A stretch of DNA of 22,511 nucleotides from JBKPRX01 sp046734795 (GTDB taxonomy: Bacteria; Actinomycetota; Thermoleophilia; Gaiellales; Gaiellaceae). Below are positions 1 through 7,189 of the stretch, one piece after another. The first letter of the stretch is position 1. Every line of letters starts with the position of its first letter. The position numbers and the translations under genes were made by a program. The notes under the pieces are model-generated. The model saw nothing but the letters and a program-made list of their open reading frames with translations, was not told where the DNA came from and ran no database searches. The DNA is taken from NCBI GenBank assembly GCA_046734795.1, contig JBKPRX010000052.1, forward strand, positions 1 through 22,511, read 5' to 3'.

Positions 1-2
1 AC

Positions 3-1481
3 GACTTCCGCTTCGTGCTCGGTCTGCACGAAGGCGCGGTTGTCGGGATGGCGAGCGGGTACGCGCTCGCGCGGCGCCGACCGTCGTTCGTGTTGCTCCA
101 CACGACGGCCGGTCTCGGCAACGCCGTCAACGCGCTTGCGACCGCGCGCGTCAACCGGACGCCGCTCGTCGTCGTCGTCGGCCAGCAGGACCGGCGGCAT
201 CTCGCGTTCGAGCCTTTCCTCGCCGGCCGGCTCGAGGGTCTTGCGGGCACGTACCCGGTGTGGTTCCACCAGCCGCCGCGCGCGGCTGACGTCGTCGGGG
301 CGATCGCGCGTGCGTGTCACGAGGCCGAGACGAAGCGCGGGCCCGCGATCGTCGTCGTACCGATGGACGACTGGCTCGCCGAAGCCGGTGAGCCGCACGA
401 GGCCGCGGCGGCCGCGCGTGTGCTGCGTCCGCTTGCCGTTGACCAAGAATCGGTCGATGCGCTGGCGGATCTGCTCGGCGGCTCGCGCGCGCCGGCGTTC
501 GTCGCGGGTGCGGGCAACGACACTGTCGACGGGTGGGCAGCGCTTGTTGCTCTCGCGGAGCGACTCGACGCGCCGGTGTGGCAAGAGGCGTTCTCGGGCC
601 AGGCGGGCTTTCCGCAGGATCACGAGCTCTTTGCGGGCACGGTGCCGACGGGTCGCGCGGCGCTGCGCGAGACGCTGGCGGAGCACGACGTCGTCGTCGC
701 CGTCGGCGCGCCCGTTTTCCGCCAGTACGGGTACGAACCCGGACCGCTCGTGGGAGAGGGCACGCGCGTAGCGGTCGTGACCGACGATCCGGACGAGGCA
801 CACCGGAGCCTCGTCGAGGTTGCGGTGCTCGCTTCGCCGGGCGCTGTGTGTTCTGCACTCGCACAGCGCGTTCAGGCTCGCGAACGCACCGGCGGTGCGC
901 GTCTCCGCAGGCCGGACGCGCCCGCGGCGCCGGCCACCGGCGAGGCGCTGCGTGGGGCACACGTGCTCGCCGCGCTTGCGGAACGCCTTCCTGCAGACGC
1001 GGTGCTCGTCGAGGAATCTCCGTCGAACCGCCCCGAGCTCGAGTTGCGCGTGCCAGCTCGGCAACCGCTCGGCTTCGTCAGCGCTGCCATGGGCGGGCTC
1101 GGCTGGGGTTTGTCCGCAGCCGTCGGACTGCGCCTCGGGCTGCGCGAGCGACCCGTCGTCGCCGTGCTCGGCGACGGCTCGACGCTCTTCGGCGTCCACG
1201 GGCTTTGGGGCGCGGCGCACTACGACGTCGGCGTTCTCTTCGTCGTGCTGAAGAACGGCGGCTACAGAGTCATGGATCGGCTTGCCGAAGACGCAGGCGG
1301 TTCGTCGTCGTGGCCGTCGTTCGAGAACGTCGATCTCGTTGCGATCGCGGAGGGGCTTGGATGTCCCGCCCGTCGCGTTACGACGCACGACGAGCTCGTC
1401 GATGCGCTCGACGGCGTGATGCCGAGCCTCCGCGAGCGAGCCGAGCCACTGCTCCTCGAGATCGAGATCGCAGCCGACTAG
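3..1481 (+). CDS. ThDP-dependent decarboxylase, benzoylformate decarboxylase-like (5' partial)
   Basis: The family decarboxylates 2-oxo acids with thiamine diphosphate; benzoylformate decarboxylase turns benzoylformate into benzaldehyde in the mandelate pathway. The reading frame is open to the left edge, so about 37 N-terminal residues are missing; 492 residues are visible against about 528 in Pseudomonas putida BFDC. Visible matches are the start DFRFVLGLHEGAVVG with the cofactor-activating Glu (E47 equivalent), LHTTAGLGN with the H70 equivalent, GAPVFR and YEPG in the middle domain, and the ThDP/metal motif GDGS (near 1180) ending in KNGGY (near 1250-1264). The position of BFDC His281 is Tyr here (codon 726-728), so the substrate may not be benzoylformate itself. 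The GTG at 15 lies inside the conserved Glu region and is not the start. Transcription converges on the ABC importer downstream. Family assignment is firm, substrate uncertain. Confidence 0.85.
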   Translation, partial: DFRFVLGLHEGAVVGMASGYALARRRPSFVLLHTTAGLGNAVNALATARVNRTPLVVVVGQQDRRHLAFEPFLAGRLEGLAGTYPVWFHQPPRAADVVGAIARACHEAETKRGPAIVVVPMDDWLAEAGEPHEAAAAARVLRPLAVDQESVDALADLLGGSRAPAFVAGAGNDTVDGWAALVALAERLDAPVWQEAFSGQAGFPQDHELFAGTVPTGRAALRETLAEHDVVVAVGAPVFRQYGYEPGPLVGEGTRVAVVTDDPDEAHRSLVEVAVLASPGAVCSALAQRVQARERTGGARLRRPDAPAAPATGEALRGAHVLAALAERLPADAVLVEESPSNRPELELRVPARQPLGFVSAAMGGLGWGLSAAVGLRLGLRERPVVAVLGDGSTLFGVHGLWGAAHYDVGVLFVVLKNGGYRVMDRLAEDAGGSSSWPSFENVDLVAIAEGLGCPARRVTTHDELVDALDGVMPSLRERAEPLLLEIEIAAD

Positions 1482-1492
1482 CGATCGCAGAG

Positions 1493-1523
1493 CAGTGGGG
1501 CCGACTTTCCGCCAGCCCCACTG
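1493..1523. terminator. Inverted repeat between convergent genes
   Basis: CAGTGGGGC at 1493-1501 pairs perfectly with GCCCCACTG at 1515-1523, giving a 9-bp stem with a 13-nt loop. It lies between the stop of the decarboxylase (1481) and the stop of the oppositely oriented binding-protein gene (1541), where a bidirectional terminator is expected. There is no clear T-tract on the plus side; on the minus side it follows the gene's purine-rich end. Inferred function. Confidence 0.5.
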
Positions 1524-1540
1524 TCTGCGCCGGCTTCCTA

Positions 1541-2545
1541 CTACTTCTTCTTCTTTTTCTTCTTGACGACTGGCTTACCGGTCTTGACCGTGCCCGGCAC
1601 GAGCTGCGTGAAGTTCGGGAGCGTCGGGATGACGCCGAACTCCTTTGCGTAGCGCGCCAGCGTCAGGAGCTGCTTGCGATCGATGAGCGGGCTCCACACC
1701 GGCAGCCGGATGTTTTGCGTTGCGGCCGGCAGGAACGCGCGGATTTCCTGCGGATGGTTCTGCGCGTAGAGGAGCGACTGGTTCATCGCCGTCCGGAAGC
1801 GCTTGACGATTCCGGGGTTCTTGACGAAGTAGTCGTGCAGCGCGCCGTAGCACCCGTTCGGGAAGTACTTGCCGACTGCCGGGCCCGGAGCGAGCACGAC
1901 GCGTCCGCCGTCTGCGAGCACCTGCGTGACGAACGGCTCCGGCGCCCACATCGCGTCGATTTGGCCGCCGTTCAGCGCCGCTCGCATCGCCGGGAACGGA
2001 ATCGCGACGAGCTTGACCGAATCGGGGTTGACGCCCTTCTTCTTCAGCGCCGCCTTGATGATGACTTCACCCACGCCCTTGAGCGCGTTGACGGCGATCG
2101 TCTTGCCGGCGAGATCCGCGGGCGTCCGGATCGAGCTGCCCGAGCGAACCATGATGTTCTGCCAGTTGTCCGCCTCGCTCGCGCCTTCGTCGTCGCTCGC
2201 CGCGATCACGGTGAAAGGAATGCCCTGCGTGCGTCCGATCATCGCCGGCACGTAGCCGATGTAGCCGATGTCTCCGGTGTGGTTGGCGAGCGCAACGACG
2301 ATGTCGTTTCCGCTCTGGAACACCTGCTTCTTGATGTCGATGCCTTGCTTGTCGAAGAAGCCCTTCTGGATGCCGAGATCGAGAGCGAACCCGTTCGCGA
2401 TCGGCAGCGTGTCCAGCGTGATCGTCACATTCGCCTTGCGCGCACCGGAAGCCGTGCCGCCGAGCACCGCAAGCGTGACGAGCATCCCGATGACTAACGC
2501 GACCACGAGCAACCTCGCGCGCCTGTGGCGTCTACGAGTTCCCAT
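1541..2545 (-). CDS. ABC transporter substrate-binding protein (SsuA/TauA/NMT1-like)
   Basis: A 334-residue secreted binding protein that would deliver a small organic substrate to the adjacent permease pair. A basic start (RRRHRRAR) is followed by a hydrophobic segment at about residues 12-29 and a likely signal peptidase I site after TASGA (about residue 35); there is no lipobox Cys. The mature part has NMT1/SsuA-type features: GLDLGIQKGFF-like opening (FALDLGIQKGFF), the GDIGYIG stretch, LAGKTIAVN and GQIDAMWAPEPF. The ATG at 2545 is preceded by AGGGAGG at a good distance. The protein ends in seven consecutive lysines, which is unusual for a binding protein. It is the last gene of the importer, 92 bp after the ATPase, so it may have its own promoter. 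The family cannot distinguish sulfonate, nitrate, pyrimidine or aromatic substrates from sequence alone. Confidence 0.88.
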   Translation of the reverse strand: MGTRRRHRRARLLVVALVIGMLVTLAVLGGTASGARKANVTITLDTLPIANGFALDLGIQKGFFDKQGIDIKKQVFQSGNDIVVALANHTGDIGYIGYVPAMIGRTQGIPFTVIAASDDEGASEADNWQNIMVRSGSSIRTPADLAGKTIAVNALKGVGEVIIKAALKKKGVNPDSVKLVAIPFPAMRAALNGGQIDAMWAPEPFVTQVLADGGRVVLAPGPAVGKYFPNGCYGALHDYFVKNPGIVKRFRTAMNQSLLYAQNHPQEIRAFLPAATQNIRLPVWSPLIDRKQLLTLARYAKEFGVIPTLPNFTQLVPGTVKTGKPVVKKKKKKK

Positions 2546-2598
2546 CCATGCCCTCCCTGGTTGTCTCTAGCGCCCCGTGCGGGCGAGCCTCGGCGCCG

Positions 2599-2604
2599 AT
2601 TATC
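2599..2604 (-). promoter_or_regulatory. Possible -10 element ahead of the binding-protein gene
   Basis: The 92-bp gap between the ATPase stop (2638) and the binding-protein start (2545) contains GATAAT on the minus strand, five of six matches to TATAAT. No good -35 is visible 16-18 bp upstream. It could allow extra expression of the binding protein relative to the membrane components. Weak evidence. Confidence 0.25.
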
Positions 2605-2637
2605 GCCCGGCCGTTCGCCGATTGCTAGACGCCTGTC

Positions 2638-3459
2638 TCACTCAGCGGAACGGTCTGTCGCAATCGCCGCCGGCTCCGCGATCGTCTCCGGAAGCTGCTC
2701 GCGCCGGATCAGTCGGTAGACGTGCGCCCGGAGCTTGGCGAACTCCGCCAGCTCCTTCGTTGCGATCTGGTCGCGCGGCTGCGGCAGCTCGACCGGGATC
2801 ACTTCCTTCACCTCGGTGGGCGAGTGCGTGAGAACGACGATCCGGTCGGAGAGGTAGACGGACTCGTCGATGTCGTGCGTGACGAAGACGATCGTGACCC
2901 CGAACTGGTCGCGCACTTGCAAGACGAGATCCTCGAGGTCGCTGCGCGTTTGCGCGTCGACAGAAGCGAACGGCTCGTCCATCAAGAGGATCGACGGTTG
3001 GTAGGCGAGCGCGCGGGCGATCGCGACGCGCTGCTGCATTCCGCCCGAGAGCTGCCACGGGTAGTGATCCATGAAGCGCACGAGGCCGACTGCGTCGAGT
3101 GCTTCCTCGACGAGGCGGCTCCGCTCCTGTCGGCCGAGCGACTTGTGCCGTAGCGGCAGGAGCACGTTGTTCCGCACCGAGGTCCACGGCATCAGGGAGC
3201 GGCTGTACTCCTGGAAGACGATCGCCATCTCCTCGGGCGGGCGCGTCACGCGCCGCCCGCGAACGGCGATTTCGCCGCGGGTGGGGTGCAACAGGCCACC
3301 GACCGTCTTCAGGAGCGTCGTCTTGCCGCAGCCGGACGGGCCGACAACGCAGACGAACTCGCCGTCCTCCACCGAGAACGAGACGCTGCCGACCGCGTGC
3401 ACGGCCTTCTCTCCTGTGCCGTACGTCTTGCCGACGGCATGCAGCTCGAGGATCGCCAT
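2638..3459 (-). CDS. ABC transporter ATP-binding protein (SsuB/TauB-like)
   Basis: A 273-residue cytoplasmic ATPase that powers the importer encoded with it. All catalytic motifs are present: Walker A GPSGCGKTT at residues 40-48, Q-loop FQEYSRSLMPW, signature LSGGMQQR, Walker B ILLMDEPFASVD and the switch His in VTHDI. The FQEYSRSLMPW Q-loop and the VYLSDRIVVL stretch are typical of the nitrate/sulfonate/taurine subgroup. The ATG at 3459 has a strong GAGGGGAG ribosome site, 14 bp after the upstream permease stop (3474). The operon order is permease, permease, ATPase, binding protein. Substrate unknown. Confidence 0.92.
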   Translation of the reverse strand: MAILELHAVGKTYGTGEKAVHAVGSVSFSVEDGEFVCVVGPSGCGKTTLLKTVGGLLHPTRGEIAVRGRRVTRPPEEMAIVFQEYSRSLMPWTSVRNNVLLPLRHKSLGRQERSRLVEEALDAVGLVRFMDHYPWQLSGGMQQRVAIARALAYQPSILLMDEPFASVDAQTRSDLEDLVLQVRDQFGVTIVFVTHDIDESVYLSDRIVVLTHSPTEVKEVIPVELPQPRDQIATKELAEFAKLRAHVYRLIRREQLPETIAEPAAIATDRSAE

Positions 3460-3473
3460 TTACGACTCCCCTC

Positions 3474-4241
3474 TCATAGCGGCGTCGCCGAGCGCCAGCC
3501 GCGGTGCCACACGAGCAGGCGCTTCTCGAGCATCAGGAAGAGGACGTTGAGCACGTAACCGAGCAATCCGATCATCAGGATCGACGACCACATCTCGTCG
3601 TACTGAAGCGTGTTCTTCGAGTTCAACAAGACGTAGCCGATGCCGCTCGTGCTCGAGAAGTACTCGCTCAGGACCATCAGGATCACGGCGAGCGCGAGCG
3701 CGTTTCGCATCCCGGCCACGATCTGCGGCACGGCGGCGGGCAGCACGACGCGCAGCACCCGCTCGTACCAGGGCACGTTGAACGAGCGTGCGGTGTCGAT
3801 CATCGTCGGCTCCATGCCGCGCACCGCATCGATCGTGTTCAGCAGGACCGGGAAGAGGCAGAAGAACGCGATGAACGAGACCTTCTGCACGTCGCCGATC
3901 GAGTGCGTGAGGATGATGAAGATCGGCAGAACCGCCGTCGGCGGAATGTTGCGCCAGAACTCGACGTGCGGGGTCGCAGCGAGCCGTGCGGGCCGCCACA
4001 GACCGAGCGGGATGCCGATCACGATTCCGGCGAAGACCGCGATGCCGAACCCGAGAGCGATTCGCTGCAGGCTCGGCTGGAGCTGGCCGACGATGTCGGG
4101 GAAGAGGCTGATCGCGTGGGTCGGCGTCGTGAAGCGCTTCGAGTCGGCGTGCATCGTCAGCGCTTGCCAGGCCGCGAGGATCGCGATCGGCACCGCAATC
4201 TCGAGGCCGACCTTGACGGCGTTCGACGTCCGAGGACTCAT
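3474..4241 (-). CDS. ABC transporter permease (SsuC/TauC-like), second of pair
   Basis: A polytopic inner-membrane permease of about 255 residues, with roughly six membrane segments and the ATPase-docking EAA loop DTARSFNVPWYERVLRVVLP. I chose ATG 4241 because it forms an ATGA overlap with the upstream permease's TGA (4238-4240) and has AGAGAGAG five bases upstream; a GTG at 4268 would add nine residues and overlap by 31 bp. Different sequence from the other permease suggests the two form a heterodimeric channel, less common in this family than a homodimer. Confidence 0.9.
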   Translation of the reverse strand: MSPRTSNAVKVGLEIAVPIAILAAWQALTMHADSKRFTTPTHAISLFPDIVGQLQPSLQRIALGFGIAVFAGIVIGIPLGLWRPARLAATPHVEFWRNIPPTAVLPIFIILTHSIGDVQKVSFIAFFCLFPVLLNTIDAVRGMEPTMIDTARSFNVPWYERVLRVVLPAAVPQIVAGMRNALALAVILMVLSEYFSSTSGIGYVLLNSKNTLQYDEMWSSILMIGLLGYVLNVLFLMLEKRLLVWHRGWRSATPL

Positions 4242-5155
4242 GCCGTCTCTCTCTGCGACGGGTGCCACCGGAGGACGCGCTTCTCGGCTGCGCTCGTGAG
4301 CAGGTGGATCGCGACGCCGAGGATCCCTGTCGCGAGCGCGATCGCATATACCTGCGACTCGAGGCTGTAGCTCTGCGCGAACGTCTCCTTCGTCCCGAGG
4401 CCTTTCGTCCCGACGCCGAAGAGCTCGGCCGTGAAGGCGAGGATGAGCGAGACCTGCGACGCGATCCGGAAACCGATCGCGACGTACGGCAGCGTGCTCG
4501 GAAGCGTGATGCGGTAGAGACGCTCGCGCTTGCCGATTCCGAACGAGCGTGCCGTATCGGTCGTGACGGGGTCGACGTCCTTGACGCCGTACATCGTCTG
4601 GATCAGGAGCGGCCAGAACGCGCCGTAAGCGGCGAGGAAGACCTCGCTCCGCAGGCTGACGCCGAACGCCGGAGTTGCGATCAGGAGCACCGGGATCAGC
4701 ACGGCAGACGGGATCGGCCGCAGGAACTCGACCGGCACGCGAAACGCCCGCTCGGCGTAGTCGAACGTGCCGAGAAGAACGCCGAGCGGCACCGCCAGGA
4801 CCGTCGCGATCAGAAGGCCGAGGCCCCAGCCACGCACGGTCCGGGCGAACGCGCCCCAGAAGCTCGTCGTGTCACCGGCGAAGAACGTCGCCTTCGTCGA
4901 GTTCGTGGTCACCATCGACCAGAGCTCGCTGACCGTCGTCGTCATCGGCGGCAGGAAGCTCTCGTCGATCGTGCCGGTTCGCGAGATCAGCTCCCAGAAA
5001 GCGAGGAAGACGGCGACCGAGAGGATCGGAATCGCGATTGTGGAGGCGCGCCGGGCAAAAGCTCGCGCGCGCTCCCGTCGCGCCGATGCGTCGACCGACC
5101 CTGCCCTCGCCGCAAGCTGCCCGGACACCGGCACGCGCCGATATATATCGCACAC
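4238..5155 (-). CDS. ABC transporter permease (SsuC/TauC-like), first of pair
   Basis: An inner-membrane permease of up to 305 residues, first gene of the importer operon. The EAA loop reads DTARSFGIGKRERLYRITLP. A membrane segment begins near residue 40 (IPILSVAVFLAFWELI), and about 35 basic/alanine-rich residues precede it, long for this family. The GTG at 5155 is the outermost start but has a poorly spaced ribosome site, and the next codons contain the palindrome CGATATATATCG (5139-5150), which looks more like promoter than coding sequence. GTG at 5134 or 5128 is a reasonable alternative, possibly leaderless. The C-terminus overlaps the next permease by ATGA. The gene diverges from the acyl-CoA dehydrogenase operon. 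Confidence 0.87.
   Translation of the reverse strand: MCDIYRRVPVSGQLAARAGSVDASARRERARAFARRASTIAIPILSVAVFLAFWELISRTGTIDESFLPPMTTTVSELWSMVTTNSTKATFFAGDTTSFWGAFARTVRGWGLGLLIATVLAVPLGVLLGTFDYAERAFRVPVEFLRPIPSAVLIPVLLIATPAFGVSLRSEVFLAAYGAFWPLLIQTMYGVKDVDPVTTDTARSFGIGKRERLYRITLPSTLPYVAIGFRIASQVSLILAFTAELFGVGTKGLGTKETFAQSYSLESQVYAIALATGILGVAIHLLTSAAEKRVLRWHPSQRETA
5139..5150 (-). promoter_or_regulatory. AT-rich palindrome, possible -10 region of the importer operon
   Basis: CGATATATATCG is a perfect 12-bp palindrome and one of the few AT-rich patches in this GC-rich window. It lies at the very start of the annotated permease frame in the divergent intergenic area. If it is the -10 region, the true start is downstream (GTG 5134 or 5128). 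It could also be an operator. Inference from composition and position only. Confidence 0.3.
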
Positions 5156-5174
5156 CTTCCCGCCCAGGTAGACA

Positions 5175-5195
5175 GCGTTCCACGCAGCGGAACGC
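5175..5195. promoter_or_regulatory. Candidate operator: inverted repeat in divergent promoter region
   Basis: GCGTTCC (5175-5181) and GGAACGC (5189-5195) are perfect 7-bp inverted arms around a 7-bp centre. The repeat sits in the 74-bp space between the divergent permease (start 5155 or lower) and acyl-CoA dehydrogenase (start 5230) genes, suitably placed for a dimeric repressor acting on both. The cognate regulator is not identifiable from sequence. Confidence 0.35.
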
Positions 5196-5217
5196 GCGGC
5201 GAAGCGCGGCGGCGGTT

Positions 5218-5223
5218 TAGGCT
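5218..5223 (+). promoter_or_regulatory. Possible -10 element for a leaderless acyl-CoA dehydrogenase transcript
   Basis: TAGGCT fits the TANNNT -10 consensus and ends six bases before the GTG at 5230, which has no Shine-Dalgarno. That spacing would put the transcript start at or next to the start codon, as in leaderless actinobacterial genes. No clear -35 is seen. Confidence 0.35.
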
Positions 5224-5229
5224 CCGCTT

Positions 5230-6426
5230 GTGTCGGCGGCGAGCGCTGGAGCTGCGGGAAGCTGGGAGCTGCCGCAGGAGCTGCAGCTCCTCCGCGAGAC
5301 CGTTCGGACCTTCATGCGGGAGGACGTGCGGCCGGAGGAGGCGAAGCTCGACCACGATGCAAACGCGTTTCCGTCCGAAGTGCGCGAGCGGCTCCAGGCG
5401 AAGGCGCGGTCGCTCGGGCTCTGGTGCATCTCCGTTCCGCGTGAATACGGCGGCGCGGGCCTGAGCCTGCTCGCCCAGGCGGTCGTGACGGAAGAGGCCG
5501 CACAGTGCCGGATGGGTCTCTATCACCCGGCCGGAAACTCGTTCGGGCACGGGCCGCCGAACGTCGTCTTCAAAGGAACGGAGGAGCAGCTCGAGCGCTG
5601 GGCGTTGCCGGCGGTGGAGTCGGGCTCCGGTCACTTCGTCGCGATCACCGAGCCGAGCGGCGGGTCTGATCCGGGTCGCGCGATTCAGACGCGTGCCGAG
5701 CGACGCGGCGACGTTTACGTCTTGAACGGGACGAAGACGTTCATCTCCGGCGTCGGCGGCTCGAAATGGGGGATCGTCTACGCGCGCACGGGCGGCGCCG
5801 GACGACGCGGAATCTCGTGCTTCATCGTCCCGACCGACGCGCCCGGGTTCTCGGCGCAGCCGGTGCGGGTCATCCGCTCGTACTACCCGTACGAGATCTC
5901 GCTCCAGGACTGCGAGGTGCCGGTCGAGAACCGGATCGGCGAAGAAGGTGAAGGGTTCGCGCTCGCAGAGACGTGGCTCGTGCACGGACGCGTGCCGTAC
6001 TCGGCGGCGAACATCGGCGTCGCGCAGGCGTCCGTCGATCTGGCGGTCGCTTGGGCGAAGGAGCGCGAGACGTTCGGCTCGCGGCTCGCAGACAAGCAGG
6101 CGATCCAGTGGATGCTCGCCGACAGCGAGATCGACTTGCGCGCTGCGCGGTTGCTCACCTACCAAGCGGCTTGGAACGCCGACCTCGGCAAGCCGATGCG
6201 CACCGAGGCGTCGATCGCGAAGGTCTTCGCAAGCGAAGCCGCGAGCCGCGTCGTCGATCGCTGCATCCAGATCCTCGGCGGCATGGGCGTTGCGCAGGAA
6301 CTACCGCTCGAGCGCTGGTACCGCGAGCTGCGCATCCGGCGGATCGGCGAAGGACCGTCGGAAGTGCATCGCCTCGTCGTGGCGCGCGAGCTGCTCGGCG
6401 GAAAGGACGGCGCACGTGGCAATTGA
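5230..6426 (+). CDS. Acyl-CoA dehydrogenase family protein
   Basis: A 398-residue FAD flavoenzyme expected to introduce the alpha,beta double bond into an acyl-CoA and pass electrons to electron-transfer flavoprotein. The three-domain fold is complete: helical N-domain with the LLRETVRTFMREDV start, middle beta-domain with AITEPSGGSDPG (the FAD/substrate loop) and LNGTKTFISG, and C-terminal helical domain with ERETFGSRLADKQAIQ, QILGGMGV and IGEGPSEVHR, where Glu at about 374 occupies the usual catalytic-base position. GTG 5230 has no good ribosome site, consistent with the leaderless arrangement noted upstream. It is the first gene of a five-gene operon; the hydratase start lies inside its last codons. 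Chain length and substrate are not predictable. Confidence 0.93.
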   Translation: MSAASAGAAGSWELPQELQLLRETVRTFMREDVRPEEAKLDHDANAFPSEVRERLQAKARSLGLWCISVPREYGGAGLSLLAQAVVTEEAAQCRMGLYHPAGNSFGHGPPNVVFKGTEEQLERWALPAVESGSGHFVAITEPSGGSDPGRAIQTRAERRGDVYVLNGTKTFISGVGGSKWGIVYARTGGAGRRGISCFIVPTDAPGFSAQPVRVIRSYYPYEISLQDCEVPVENRIGEEGEGFALAETWLVHGRVPYSAANIGVAQASVDLAVAWAKERETFGSRLADKQAIQWMLADSEIDLRAARLLTYQAAWNADLGKPMRTEASIAKVFASEAASRVVDRCIQILGGMGVAQELPLERWYRELRIRRIGEGPSEVHRLVVARELLGGKDGARGN

Positions 6427-7189
6427 CGTCGACGTCGCCGCCGGCATCGCGACGATCACGATCAACCGGCCCGAGCGGCTGAACGCGCTCGACGCAGAGC
6501 ACTACGGCTTGCTCTCCACGGCGTGGCTGCGCGTGCGCGACGATCCGGAGATTCGCGTCGCGATTGTGACAGGCGCGGGCGAGCGGTCATTCTCGACCGG
6601 CGCCGACATCAAGGACTTCCTGACGCGTCCGGCGTCGCTCACGCAGATGTGGCAGACGCAGCGCGACCAGCTCCTGAACCGCGGGCTCGAGGTGTGGAAG
6701 CCCGTGATCGCAGCGGTGAACGGCTACTGCCTGGGCGGCGGGCTGACGTTGCTGCTCGCCACGGACATCCGCGTCGCGGCCGAGCACGCGACGTTCGGGC
6801 TCTCGGAGGTGAAGCGCGGGATCGTCGCGGGCAACGGCGGCACGCAGCGGATCCTCGAGCAGCTTCCGTACCCGATCGCGATGGAGCTTCTCCTCACCGG
6901 CGACGCGATCGACGCGCGCGCCGCTGAACGTTTCGGCCTCGTCAACCGGGTCGTGCCCGCGGGCGAGCTGCTCGAGGTCGCGCATGACTACGCCCAGCGC
7001 ATTGCAGCGAACGCGCCGCTCGCGGTGCAGGCGGCGAAGGAGCTCGCCGTCCGCTCGCGTGACGTCGACCGCGCGACGGGTCTGCGGCTCGAAGCGCTCG
7101 CAAATCGTCTGCTCGCCTTCACTGACGACGCGAAAGAGGGTCCCGCTGCGTTCGCCGAGAAGCGAGCACCGGAGTTCAAGGGCGAATGA
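6416..7189 (+). CDS. Enoyl-CoA hydratase/isomerase family protein
   Basis: A 257-residue crotonase-fold enzyme that would act on the product of the preceding dehydrogenase. Visible features are the oxyanion-hole segment SFSTGADIKDF, NGYCLGGGLTLLLATDIR and LSEVKRGIVAGNGGTQR. The second catalytic Glu is present (E131), but the position of the first (Glu144 of rat hydratase, in GGGCEL) is Thr111, so classical syn-hydration is not assured; isomerase, hydrolase or one-Glu hydratase chemistry is possible. I chose GTG 6416 because GGAAAGGA precedes it by eight bases and it gives a standard N-terminus; it overlaps the dehydrogenase stop by 11 bp. A much longer open frame runs upstream through the dehydrogenase but is a shadow. 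Its TGA overlaps the next ATG. Confidence 0.92.
   Translation: MAIDVDVAAGIATITINRPERLNALDAEHYGLLSTAWLRVRDDPEIRVAIVTGAGERSFSTGADIKDFLTRPASLTQMWQTQRDQLLNRGLEVWKPVIAAVNGYCLGGGLTLLLATDIRVAAEHATFGLSEVKRGIVAGNGGTQRILEQLPYPIAMELLLTGDAIDARAAERFGLVNRVVPAGELLEVAHDYAQRIAANAPLAVQAAKELAVRSRDVDRATGLRLEALANRLLAFTDDAKEGPAAFAEKRAPEFKGE

Noticed and set aside
533..2497. Long plus-strand open frame (about 650 codons) across the decarboxylase and binding-protein genes
   Set aside because: It is Arg-rich, shows no domain, and runs in a shadow frame of two well-supported genes. Long spurious frames are normal at this GC content.
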